NCBI GenBank assembly: GCA_905221605.1
Contig: CAJNDS010002285.1
Coordinates: 214,501 to 278,500 of the forward strand
Direction: 5' to 3'
Source of the DNA: Symbiodinium natans
Taxonomy: Eukaryota; Sar; Dinophyceae; Suessiales; Symbiodiniaceae
DNA: 64,000 nt
The notes under the pieces are model-generated. The model saw only the letters and a list, made by a program, of their open reading frames with translations, did not search any database and had not been told where the DNA came from. The first letter of the stretch is position 1. Every line of letters begins with the position of its first letter. Positions 20,631 through 30,583 of this stretch are shown one piece after another. A program made the position numbers and the translations under genes.

Positions 20631-20642
20631 CATGAGGGGGAG
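20631..20642 (+). other. Polypurine tract of copia B
   Basis: CATGAGGGGGAG, followed within 2 bp by TGATATATGTGA, the first bases of the 3' LTR and the site of the unit array. Confidence 0.75.
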
Positions 20643-20643
20643 T

Positions 20644-20655
20644 TGATATATGTGA
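20644..20655 (+). repeat. 12-bp junction repeat of array 1 (first of six)
   Basis: TGATATATGTGA occurs at 20644, 23154, 25608, 28063, 30572 and 33079, once before each unit and once after the last. At the left it follows the B polypurine tract. At the right it runs into the rest of the B 3' LTR (CCCTCCTAG). It therefore reads as a target-site duplication that is repeated at every unit boundary. Confidence 0.92.
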
Positions 20656-20696
20656 CTGGCTCAAGATCTCGGCTCAACCCCGGTGGGGTGCACAGG

Positions 20697-20733
20697 TAGC
20701 AGAGCGGTAGCTGTGTGAACCAGCCTCGAGTCC
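20697..20733 (+). promoter_or_regulatory. tRNA-like A and B boxes in unit head
   Basis: TAGCAGAGCGG (20697-20707) fits the RNA polymerase III A-box consensus. GCCTCGAGTCC (20723-20733) fits 9 of 11 positions of the B box. The spacing is shorter than in a real tRNA, so this would be a degenerate tRNA-derived head. All 305-aa-type units have it. Confidence 0.3.
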
Positions 20734-20755
20734 CCTAACTGTTTTGGGTACCAGG

Positions 20756-20770
20756 CCTGCTTTTTCACAG
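20756..20770 (+). promoter_or_regulatory. Probable trans-splice acceptor before the ORF
   Basis: CTGCTTTTTCACAG, a pyrimidine tract plus AG, lies 13 bp before the ATG. It is conserved in all six copies (AG ends at 20770, 23280, 25734, 28189, 30698 and 44768). In a dinoflagellate this is where a spliced leader would be joined. Confidence 0.5.
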
Positions 20771-20783
20771 CCTTCATTGAGCC

Positions 20784-21701
20784 ATGTCCAGAGCACCTGT
20801 GCAGTCGAGATCCTCACTGCCAGCAAGTGATGGGTTGGAGTCATCTCACCCAACTTGCTCTGCAGAGAGCCAGAAAGAAGGCACGGCCCGACTGGAGGGC
20901 GAAGCAGCCCGGCTTGGGGAACTCTTCCCTTATGCGAGTCCTCTTACAGCCGGCTGTGGAGTTTCTCCAGCCTTGGAAGACCAGGTAAGTTGCTCGAGCA
21001 GCCTGGCAAGTGCAGAGCGAACTTGGGCCCATAGAGCCACAATTGGCTCCAGCCAAGGCAGGACTTTCCACCAAGCACTCTGCTTTCGCTGGTTTCACAA
21101 GGGCCGGAAAGAATGGCTGCTCCTCTCAGAGGATGGCAGCGTGTATTTTGTTCGCACCAGTAAATCCGGCAAAACAGTCAGAGCCGGACCTTGTGGGCAA
21201 TGGCGATGCATGGAAGACCCAGCAGTGCTCCACGGGGGAACGGGGGGCGACCCGCCCGTGCAGTGGCTTCGCCTGTTAAACTTTAACTGCACTGGCTGTG
21301 GTAATATTCCAACCCATAACCTCAGTTTTGTGCAAGGTCCTGGGAAAAGGCAACCAGCGATCTTGCACGGAGAGGATGGAAGACGCATCGAGCTCCACTG
21401 TGCCCTTTGTCTTGAAAACTTTCTAGCTTGCACGTGGAGCTGGCCGAGTTTTGACCAAGCAGCTAGGAGACCGGTGTTCCTGGACGACGCTTCCCTTGCT
21501 GACTTGCGTCAGTTAGGTCACCAAGTTACGCAGCCCGCAGAGCCTTCGCTGGTTCCGCTGTCTTCTGCAGCCAGCGCACATGGCTGGACTTTCCTTGAGG
21601 AAGGGTGTTCTCAGGATCCAGACTCCCCAGAAGAAGCATGCAGCAGTGATTGGCAAGTGTGTGGCTTTGAAGATTTGGAAGACATCCCATGGGAGGTCTG
21701 A
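20784..21701 (+). CDS. Unrecognised 305-residue protein (unit 1)
   Basis: The start is the first ATG after the acceptor. The N-terminal 80 residues are Ser/Ala/Glu-rich and low in order. The core, about residues 95-225, has CFRW.HKGRKEWLLLSED, VYFVRTSKSG and AGPCGQWRCMEDP. It then has a CTGC...CALC pair (CX2C-X33-CX2C) that could bind a metal, enclosing THNL.F..GPG and GEDGRRIEL. The C-terminal 60 residues are acidic and end in DLEDIPWEV. No signal peptide or membrane span. The core aligns with the small protein of type-D units. Six copies keep the frame (one broken near its end), which argues for a coding role or very recent spread. Function unknown. Confidence 0.65.
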   Translation: MSRAPVQSRSSLPASDGLESSHPTCSAESQKEGTARLEGEAARLGELFPYASPLTAGCGVSPALEDQVSCSSSLASAERTWAHRATIGSSQGRTFHQALCFRWFHKGRKEWLLLSEDGSVYFVRTSKSGKTVRAGPCGQWRCMEDPAVLHGGTGGDPPVQWLRLLNFNCTGCGNIPTHNLSFVQGPGKRQPAILHGEDGRRIELHCALCLENFLACTWSWPSFDQAARRPVFLDDASLADLRQLGHQVTQPAEPSLVPLSSAASAHGWTFLEEGCSQDPDSPEEACSSDWQVCGFEDLEDIPWEV

Positions 21702-22584
21702 CCTACTTCAGCCCCAACCCACCCAAATTGCAGGAGCTTTGCCCTGCCAGAATCAAGGGCGAGACTATCCCCTCCGGAATCCATTCAGGGTGAGGCTTCT
21801 CCCCGTTTCAATCAGTGACGGTCTTTCGAGTCCGTTTCCAAATTGTGAGTGCCTCAGGGCACCAAAGAGAATCTTGCATAGAATTGGATCATGATTTGAT
21901 CGCATAAGGTTGCAGGTGTAAGAATGCAAGCAAGCAAGTGCTCAGTCCCGGCACATACCCAGATCCATCCATCGGAATATTCGCAGTCGTTCCGTTGGTC
22001 ACCCTGCAGGACAAGCCGCCTTGATGTGGCTTTAGTACAGCCTGACACCGGTTTGGCCCCCTTGTTCGGTCTGTAGAGCAGACCGCTGGACCGGGTTTTC
22101 GGGCTCAGGAGCTTGCGGGTCTTCCACAGGCCCAACACGGGGTTCTCGCAAACACAGCGCCCGAAAGGATAACGTTAGAACCGGACCCTGAAGATCCTCA
22201 CTGGTTGATGAGGGGAGGGAGCGCGCTGAGATGTTGGGGAACGGACGAGGATCCTAGTACTTTCCGGTCGGTTGTGGCCGAGGGCATGCTGCCCGGCATC
22301 AGTTTGGGGTTACCCGTGTTTGGCCTGCCGAGGATTTCCTTTGAGTTTCCTGCAGGGTGCTGTTGTTTCTCTCCGGGTGGTGCAAGCCCATCCTGGAGGA
22401 AGCCTAGCGGCAGGCGTTGTTTGGTAGGGACCAAAACCTAGGCTGACGGACAGCCTGAGGCACCAGATTGCGGAGGTTAAAGGCTGTGGCTCGGTGCCCG
22501 AAAGCCTGCCCAGCTGAGATGCCCAAATCAACCAAGCCCTCCCTGCGTGCAAGTGGTGTGGGCTCCTCTGGAGCCGCTGAGGTT

Positions 22585-22736
22585 GAACCAGTGAGTAAGA
22601 GCGAGAAAGCTGGTTCTTCCTCCCTGGTGAGTAAGTGCGAGAAAACCAGGTCAGCATACGGGGCAAACAGGAGCTCAGTGCTGCTGCGGCATGAGTTTCT
22701 GGGGCCTAGGTTAGTAAGTGCGAGAAAGCTTAGGCC
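22585..22736 (+). other. Three AGTAAG-loop hairpins (unit 1)
   Basis: Each has the loop (T/G)(G/T)AGTAAG(A/T)GCGAGAAA and a different stem: GAACCAG/CTGGTTC (22585-22616), CCTGGT/ACCAGG (22623-22650) and GGCCTAGG/CTTAGGCC (22703-22736, one G-T pair). The loop is constant while the stems differ and still pair. Confidence 0.75.
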
Positions 22737-23165
22737 TGCTCCGGAGGTTGGCGACTTTTGCCAATCCACTTGTTTGCAGTTTGTACAGGCATTGCCCATG
22801 TGTCGGTTCCGGACCTTCTGCCTTTTCTGAGTGAGCCGAATGTGGGTGAGTTTCTCCCCTGTACAGGCAGGGCTTATAGGGTAGGCAGTACAGACCAGGC
22901 AGTTCAACCTGCAGAACATTTGCCTAGGGCTTTGTATAGAGCCAAACCAGTGAGTAGCCGTAGGCCGCCGAGCTTCTCGCGGAACTGGTTAAGCCCTCAT
23001 TGCTTTCTCTCGGTGTTCCCTGCACATAGTTCGGCCGTGTTAAGCAGGCCAAGGACACCTCGAGAGTTTTTCCTTTTCTGTGCATAGTTAATACCTTCCG
23101 GAACTTCGGTTCCGAAGAGCCTAACCTGGCTAGCGACGCAGCCCGCTTTCGAGTGATATATGTGA

Positions 23166-25607
23166 CTGGCTCAAGGTCTCGGCTCAACCCCGGTGGGGTG
23201 CACAGGTAGCAGAGCGGTAGCTGTGTGAACCAGCCTCGAGTCCCCTAACTGTTTTGGGTACCAGGCCTGCTTTTTCACAGCCTTCATTTGAGCCATGTCC
23301 AGAGCACCTGTGCAGTCGAGACCCTCACTGCCAACAAGTGACGGGTTGGAGTCTTCTCACCCAACTTGCGATGCAGAGAGCCAGAAGGAAGGCACGGCCC
23401 GACTGGAGGGCGAAGCAGCCCGGCTTGGGGAACTCTTCCCTTATGCGAGTCCTCTTACAGCCGGCTGTGGAGTTTCTCCAGCTTTGGAAGACCAGGTAAG
23501 AAGCTCGAGCAACCTGGCAAGTGTAGAGCGAACTTGGGCCCATAGAGCCAATTGTGGTCCCAGCCAAAGCAGGACTTTCCACCAAGCACTCTGCTTTCGC
23601 TGGCATCACAAGGGCCGGAAAGAGTGGCTGCTCCTCTCCGAGGACAGCAGCGTGTATTTTGTTCGCACCAGCAAATCCGGCAAAACAGTCCGAGCCGGAC
23701 CTTGTGGGCAATGGAGATGCATGGAAGACCCAGCAGAGCTCCACGGGGGAACGGGAGGCGACCCGCCCGTGCAGTGGCTTCGCCTTTTGAACTTCAATTG
23801 CACTGGCTGTGGTAACATTCCAACCCATAACCTCAACTTCGTGCCTGGTCCTGGGGAAAGGCAACCAGCGATCTTGTATGGAGAGGATGGAAGACGCATC
23901 GAGCTCCAATGTGCCCTTTGTCTTGAAAACTTCCTGGAGTGCACGTGGAGCTGGCCGAGCTTCGATCAAGCAGTCAGGAGACAGGTGTTTCTGGACGATG
24001 CCTCCCTGGCTGACTTGCGTCAGTTAGGTCACCAAGGTACGGAGCCCGTAGAATCTTCGCTGGCGCCGCTGTCTTCTGCAGCCAGCGCACATGGCTGGAC
24101 CTTCCTTGAGGAAGGGTGTTCTCAGGATCTAGACTCCCCAGAAGAAGCATGCAGCAGTGAATGGCTTGAGTGTGGCTTTGAAGACTTGGAAGACATCCCC
24201 TGGGAGGTCTGACCTAATACGGCCCCAACCCACTCAAATTGCAGGAGCTATGCCCTGCCAGAATCAAGGGTGAGACTCTCCCCTCCGGAATCCAATGTCA
24301 TAGAGGAGACTCTCCTTTTCAAGCAAGGATGTACAAATCAAAGCGAAACTGCTTGCAATGATTGCATAAGGAAGCAGGTTAGAGCGAAAGCAGTTCAGTG
24401 CCCAGTCCCGGCACCCCCTTTTCCATCCAACGGAATAGGTTCGCAGTTGTTCCGTTGGACACCCGGCAGGACTGGCCGCCATGATGCGGCCTGTGTTCAG
24501 CCTGACACCGGTTCGGCACCCTTGCTCGGTCTGTCAAGCAGACCGCTGGACCGGGTTTTCGGGCTCAGGTGCTTGCGGGTACTTTCAGGCCCAACACGGG
24601 GTTCTCGCAAACGCAGCGCACGCACGGAAAACGTCAGTACCGGTCCCTGTAGATCCTCACTGGTTGATGAGGGGAGGGTTGCGCGCTGAGATGTTGAGGA
24701 ACGGACGAGGATCCAAGTACACCGGCAGGTTGAGGCCGAGGGCATGATGCCCTGCATCAGTTTGGGGTTACCCGTGTTTGGCCTTTGAGTATTTCCTTTG
24801 CTGTCCCTGCAGGGTGTGTTGTTTTCTCCTGGTGGTGCAAGCCCAGCCAGGAGGAGCCTAGCGGCAGGCGTTGTTTGTTAGGGACCAAAACCTAGGCTGA
24901 CGGACAGCCTGAGGCACCAGATTGCGGAGGTTAAAGGCTGTGGCTCGGTGCCCGAAAGCCTGCCCAGCTGAGATGCCCAAATCAACCAAGCCCTCCCTGC
25001 GTGCAAGTGGTGTGGGTTCCTCTGGAGCCGCTGAGGTTGAATCAGTGAGTAAGAGCGAGAAAGTTGGTTCTTCCTCCCTGGTGAGTAAGTGCGAGAAAAC
25101 CAGGTCAGCATACGGGGCAAACAGGAGCTCAGTGCTGCTGCGGCATGAGTTTCTGGGGCCTAGGTTAGTAAGTGCGAGAAAGCTTAGGCCTGTTCCGGAG
25201 GTTGGCGACTTTTGCCAATCCACTTGTTTGCAGTTTGTACAGGCATTGCCCATGTGTCGGTTCCGGACCTTCTGCCTTTTCTGAGTGAGCCGAATGTGGG
25301 TGAGTTTCTCCCCTGTACAGGCAGGGCTTATAGGGTAGGCAGTACAGACCAGGCAGTTCAACCTGCAGAACATTTGCCTAGGGCTTTGTATAGAGCCAAA
25401 CCAGTGAGTAGCCGTAGGCCGCCGAGCTTCTCGCGGAACTGGTTAAGCCCTCAATGCTTTCTCTCGGTGTTCCCTGCACATAGTTCGGCCGTGTTAAGCA
25501 GGCCAAGGACACCTCGAGAGTTTTTCCTTTTCTGTGCATAGTTAATACCTTCCGGAACTTCGGTTCCGAAGAGCCTAACCTGGCTAGCGACGCAGCCCGC
25601 TTTCGAG
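23166..25607 (+). mobile_element. Spliced-leader unit 2 of array 1
   Basis: Same structure as unit 1, about 55 bp shorter because of small deletions in the 3' region. It starts CTGGCTCAAGG. It is almost identical to unit 3, much closer than to units 1, 4 or 5. AGTAAG-loop hairpins are at 25039-25190. In the first, two changes turn C-G and G-C pairs into T-G and G-T. Confidence 0.88.
23295..24212 (+). CDS. Unrecognised 305-residue protein (unit 2)
   Basis: Full-length copy with the same core motifs as the unit-1 protein. It differs by conservative changes, for example RPSLPTSDG near the N-terminus and NCGPSQSRTF before the core. Confidence 0.65.
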   Translation: MSRAPVQSRPSLPTSDGLESSHPTCDAESQKEGTARLEGEAARLGELFPYASPLTAGCGVSPALEDQVRSSSNLASVERTWAHRANCGPSQSRTFHQALCFRWHHKGRKEWLLLSEDSSVYFVRTSKSGKTVRAGPCGQWRCMEDPAELHGGTGGDPPVQWLRLLNFNCTGCGNIPTHNLNFVPGPGERQPAILYGEDGRRIELQCALCLENFLECTWSWPSFDQAVRRQVFLDDASLADLRQLGHQGTEPVESSLAPLSSAASAHGWTFLEEGCSQDLDSPEEACSSEWLECGFEDLEDIPWEV

Positions 25608-25619
25608 TGATATATGTGA

Positions 25620-28062
25620 TTGGCTCAAGGTCTCGGCTCAACCCCGGTGGGGTGCACAGGTAGCAGAGCGGTAGCTGTGTGAACCAGCCTCGAGTCCCCT
25701 AACTGTTTTGGGTACCAGGCCTGCTTTTTCACAGCCTTCATTTGAGCCATGTCCAGAGCACCTGTGCAGTCGAGACCCTCACTGCCAACAAGTGACGGGT
25801 TGGAGTCTTCTCACCCAACTTGCGATGCAGAGAGCCAGAAGGAAGGCACGGCCCGACTGGAGGGCGAAGCAGCCCGGCTTGGGGAACTCTTCCCTTATGC
25901 GAGTCCTCTTACAGCCGGCTGTGGAGTTTCTCCAGCTTTGGAAGACCAGGTAAGAAGCTCGAGCAACCTGGCAAGTGTAGAGCGAACTTGGGCCCATAGA
26001 GCCAATTGTGGTCCCAGCCAAAGCAGGACTTTCCACCAAGCACTCTGCTTTCGCTGGCATCACAAGGGCCGGAAAGAGTGGCTGCTCCTCTCCGAGGACA
26101 GCAGCGTGTATTTTGTTCGCACCAGCAAATCCGGCAAAACAGTCCGAGCCGGACCTTGTGGGCAATGGAGATGCATGGAAGACCCAGCAGAGCTCCACGG
26201 GGGAACGGGAGGCGACCCGCCCGTGCAGTGGCTTCGCCTTTTGAACTTCAATTGCACTGGCTGTGGTAACATTCCAACCCATAACCTCAACTTCGTGCCT
26301 GGTCCTGGGGAAAGGCAACCAGCGATCTTGTATGGAGAGGATGGAAGACGCATCGAGCTCCAATGTGCCCTTTGTCTTGAAAACTTCCTGGAGTGCACGT
26401 GGAGCTGGCCGAGCTTCGATCAAGCAGTCAGGAGACAGGTGTTTCTGGACGATGCCTCCCTGGCTGACTTGCGTCAGTTAGGTCACCAAGGTACGGAGCC
26501 CGTAGAATCTTCGCTGGCGCCGCTGTCTTCTGCAGCCAGCGCACATGGCTGGACCTTCCTTGAGGAAGGGTGTTCTCAGGATCTAGACTCCCCAGAAGAA
26601 AGCATGCAGCAGTGAATGGCTTGAGTGTGGCTTTGAAGACTTGGAAGACATCCCCTGGGAGGTCTGACCTAATACGGCCCCAACCCACTCAAATTGCAGG
26701 AGCTATGCCCTGCCAGAATCAAGGGTGAGACTCTCCCCTCCGGAATCCATTGTCATAGAGGAGACTCTCCTTTTCAAGCAAGGATGTACAAATCAAAGCG
26801 AAACTGCTTGCAATGATTGCATAAGGAAGCAGGTTAGAGCGAAAGCAGTTCAGTGCCCAGTCCCGGCACCCCCTTTTCCATCCAACGGAATAGGTTCGCA
26901 GTTGTTCCGTTGGACACCCGGCAGGACTGGCCGCCATGATGCGGCCTGTGTTCAGCCTGACACCGGTTCGGCACCCTTGCTCGGTCTGTCAAGCAGACCG
27001 CTGGACCGGGTTTTCGGGCTCAGGTGCTTGCGGGTACTTTCAGGCCCAACACGGGGTTCTCGCAAACGCAGCGCACGCACGGAAAACGTCAGTACCGGTC
27101 CCTGTAGATCCTCACTGGTTGATGAGGGGAGGGTTGCGCGCTGAGATGTTGAGGAACGGACGAGGATCCAAGTACACCGGCAGGTTGAGGCCGAGGGCAT
27201 GATGCCCTGCATCAGTTTGGGGTTACCCGTGTTTGGCCTTTGAGTATTTCCTTTGCTGTCCCTGCAGGGTGTGTTGTTTTCTCCTGGTGGTGCAAGCCCA
27301 GCCAGGAGGAGCCTAGCGGCAGGCGTTGTTTGTTAGGGACCAAAACCTAGGCTGACGGACAGCCTGAGGCACCAGATTGCGGAGGTTAAAGGCTGTGGCT
27401 CGGTGCCCGAAAGCCTGCCCAGCTGAGATGCCCAAATCAACCAAGCCCTCCCTGCGTGCAAGTGGTGTGGGTTCCTCTGGAGCCGCTGAGGTTGAATCAG
27501 TGAGTAAGAGCGAGAAAGTTGGTTCTTCCTCCCTGGTGAGTAAGTGCGAGAAAACCAGGTCAGCATACGGGGCAAACAGGAGCTCAGTGCTGCTGCGGCA
27601 TGAGTTTCTGGGGCCTAGGTTAGTAAGTGCGAGAAAGCTTAGGCCTGTTCCGGAGGTTGGCGACTTTTGCCAATCCACTTGTTTGCAGTTTGTACAGGCA
27701 TTGCCCATGTGTCGGTTCCGGACCTTCTGCCTTTTCTGAGTGAGCCGAATGTGGGTGAGTTTCTCCCCTGTACAGGCAGGGCTTATAGGGTAGGCAGTAC
27801 AGACCAGGCAGTTCAACCTGCAGAACATTTGCCTAGGGCTTTGTATAGAGCCAAACCAGTGAGTAGCCGTAGGCCGCCGAGCTTCTCGCGGAACTGGTTA
27901 AGCCCTCAATGCTTTCTCTCGGTGTTCCCTGCACATAGTTCGGCCGTGTTAAGCAGGCCAAGGACACCTCGAGAGTTTTTCCTTTTCTGTGCATAGTTAA
28001 TGTTTTCCGGAACTTCGGTTCCGAAGAGCCTAACCTGGCTAGCGACGCAGCCCGCTTTCGTG
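25620..28062 (+). mobile_element. Spliced-leader unit 3 of array 1
   Basis: Nearly identical to unit 2 over its whole length and starts TTGGCTCAAGG. An extra A near 26601 breaks the ORF. AGTAAG-loop hairpins at 27494-27645. Confidence 0.88.
25749..26615 (+). pseudogene. 305-residue protein, frameshifted near the C-terminus (unit 3)
   Basis: Same as unit 2 up to SPEE, then a 1-bp insertion (AGAAGAAAGC for AGAAGAAGC) gives a stop after MQQ. The acidic C-terminal 19 or so residues are lost; the core is untouched. Confidence 0.75.
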
Positions 28063-28074
28063 TGATATATGTGA

Positions 28075-30571
28075 TTGGCTCAAGATCTCGGCTCAACCCC
28101 GGAGGGGTGCACAGGTAGCAGAGCGGTAGCTGTGTGAACCAGCCTCGAGTCCCCTAACTGCTTTGGGTACCAGGCCTGCTTTTTCACAGCCTTCATTTGA
28201 GCCATGTCCAGAGCACCTGTGCAGTCGAGATCCTCACTGCCAGCAAGTGATGGGTTGGAGTCATCTCACACAACTTGCGATGCAGAGAGCCAGATAGAAG
28301 GCACGGCCCGACTGGAGGGCGAAGCAGCCCGGCTTGGGGAACTCTTCCCTTATGCGAGTCCTCTTACAGCCGGCTGTGGAGTTTCTCCAGCCTTGGAAGA
28401 CCAGGTAAGATGCTCGAGCAACCTGGCAAGTGCAGAGCGAACTTGGGCCCATAGAGCCAATTGTGGTTCCAGCCAAGGCAGGACTTTACACCAAGCACTC
28501 TGCTTTCGCTGGTTTCACAAGGGCCGGAAAGAGTGGCTGCTCCTCTCAGAGGACAGCAGCGTGTATTTTGTTCGCACCAGCAAATCCGGCAAAACAGTAA
28601 GAGCCGGACCTTGTGGGCAATGGAGATGCATGGAAGACCCAGCAGAGCTCCACGGGGGAACGGGAGGCGACCCGCCCGTGCAGTGGCTTCGCCTTTTAAA
28701 CTTTAATTGCACTGGCTGTGGTAGCATTCCAACCCATAACCTCAACTTCGTGCCTGGTCCTGGGGAAAGGCAACCAGCGATCTTGTATGGAGAGGATGGA
28801 AGACGCATCGAGCTCCACTGTGCCCTTTGTCTTGAAAACTTCCTGGAGTGCACGTGGAGCTGGCCGAGCTTTGATCAAGCAGTCAGGAGACAGGTGTTGC
28901 TGGACGATGCCTCCCTTGCTGACTTGAGTCAGTTAGGTCACCAAGGTACGGAGCCCGTAGAGCCTTCGCTGGCGCCGCTGTCTTCTGCAGCCAGCGCACA
29001 TGGCTGGACCTTCCTTGAGGAAGGGTGTTATCAGGATCTAGACTCCCCAGAAGAAGCATGCAGCAGTGATTGGCTTGTGTGTGGCTTTGAAGACTTGGAA
29101 GACATCCCCTGGGAGGTCTGACCTAATACGGCCCCAACCCACCCAAATTGCAGGAGCGTATGCCCTGCCAGAATCAAGGGAGAGATGCTCACCCTTCGGA
29201 ATCCAGTATACGGGTGCAGCTTCCCCCTTTCAACCAGTGACGGACCCAGTGAGTCCGCTTTCCAGACTGAGAGTGCCAGCAGGGCACCAAGAGAATATTG
29301 CATGGAATAGGATCGTGAAATGATTGCATAAGGATGCAGGCTGTAAGCATGCAAGCAGACGAGTGCTCAGTCCCGGCACGTACCCAGATCCATCCGTCGG
29401 ATTATGTTCGCAGCTGGTCCGAGGGACACCCTGCAGGACAGGCCGCCTCGACGCGGCTTATGTTCAGCCTGACACCGGTTCGGCCCCCTTGCTCGGTCTG
29501 TGCAGCAGACCGCTTGACCGGGTTTTTGGGCTCAGGTGCTTGTGGGTACTCACAGGCCCAACACGGGGTTCTCGCAAACACAGCGCACGAAAGGAAAACG
29601 TTAGAACCGGTCCCTGTTGATCCTCACAGGTTGATGAGGGGAGGGTAGCGCGCTGAGGTGTGGCAGGAACGGACGAGGATCCTAGTACGCCGACCGTATG
29701 AGGTTTAGGGCATTTCCCTGCATCAGTTTGGGGTTACCCGTGTTTGGCCTGCCGAGTGCTTCCTTTGTTTGTACCTGCAGGGTGTTTTTGTTTTTCTCCG
29801 GGTGGTGCAAGCCCATCCAGGAGGAAGCCTAGCGGCAGGCGTTGTTGTTAGGGACCAAAGCTTGGGCTGACGGACAGCCAGAGGCACCAGATGTGGAGGT
29901 TAAAGGCTGTGGCTCGGTGCCTGAAGCCTGCCAAACTGAGATGCCCAAATCAACCAAGCCCTCCCTGCGTGCAAGTGGTATGGGTTCCTCTGGAGCCGCT
30001 GAGGTTGAACCAGTTAGTAAGAGCGAGAAAGCTGGTTCCCCTCCCTGGTGAGTAAGTGCGAGAAAGCCAGGTCAGCAAACGGGGCCAACAGGAGCTCAGT
30101 GCTGCTGCGGCATGAGTTTCTGGGGCCTAGGTTAGTAAGGGCGAGAAAGCCTAGGCCTGCGCCGGAGGTTGGCGACTTTGCCAAGCCACTTGCGTTCAGT
30201 TTAGTACAGGCGCTGCCCATTTATCGGTTCCAGACCTTTTGCCTTTTCTGAGTGAGCCGGAAGTGGGTGAGTTTCTCCCCTGTACTGGCAGGGCTGATAG
30301 GGTAGGCAGTACAGACCAGGCAGTTCAACCTGCAGAACATTTTGCCTAGGGCTTTGTACAGTGCCAAACCAGTGAGTAGCCGTAGGCCGCCGAGCTTCTC
30401 GCGGAACTGGTTAAGCCCTTTATTCTTCTCTCGGTGCTCCCTGCACATAGTACGGCCGTGTTAAGCAGGCCAAGGACACCTCGAGAGACCTTTTTCCGTG
30501 CATAGTTAATACCTACCGGAATTTCGGTTCCGAAGAGCCTAACCTGGCTAGCGACGCAGCCCGCTTTCGAG
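28075..30571 (+). mobile_element. Spliced-leader unit 4 of array 1
   Basis: It starts TTGGCTCAAGA. AGTAAG-loop hairpins at 30007-30157; the third stem is now the perfect GGCCTAGG/CCTAGGCC. The terminal hairpin is CGGAAT-TTCG-GTTCCG, where a T-G pair replaces C-G. Confidence 0.88.
28204..29121 (+). CDS. Unrecognised 305-residue protein (unit 4)
   Basis: Full length. It differs from unit 1 by changes such as CGSIPTHN for CGNIPTHN; both CxxC pairs are kept. Confidence 0.65.
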   Translation: MSRAPVQSRSSLPASDGLESSHTTCDAESQIEGTARLEGEAARLGELFPYASPLTAGCGVSPALEDQVRCSSNLASAERTWAHRANCGSSQGRTLHQALCFRWFHKGRKEWLLLSEDSSVYFVRTSKSGKTVRAGPCGQWRCMEDPAELHGGTGGDPPVQWLRLLNFNCTGCGSIPTHNLNFVPGPGERQPAILYGEDGRRIELHCALCLENFLECTWSWPSFDQAVRRQVLLDDASLADLSQLGHQGTEPVEPSLAPLSSAASAHGWTFLEEGCYQDLDSPEEACSSDWLVCGFEDLEDIPWEV

Positions 30572-30583
30572 TGATATATGTGA

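Larger units (their letters stand above)
20656..23153 (+). mobile_element. Spliced-leader unit 1 of array 1
   Basis: It begins CTGGCTCAAG, the 3' end of the dinoflagellate spliced leader, then a second partial copy (TCTCGGCTCAAC) and a hairpin (ACCCC-GGT-GGGGT). A tRNA-like stretch follows, then an AG acceptor before the 305-residue ORF. The 3' 1.4 kb is non-coding and holds a CGGTCTG-N5-CAGACCG hairpin and three AGTAAG-loop hairpins. It ends with a CGGAAC-TTCG-GTTCCG hairpin just before GCTTTCGAG. No reverse transcriptase is present, so it must be moved by other machinery. There is no poly(A) tail. Confidence 0.88.

Noticed and set aside
20697-20740. A functional tRNA gene
   Set aside because: A and B boxes are too close and no acceptor stem or anticodon loop can be drawn.
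22585-22736. CRISPR-like impression from regularly repeated short motifs
   Set aside because: The repeats are hairpins with variable stems, not constant repeats with unique spacers, and the genome is eukaryotic.
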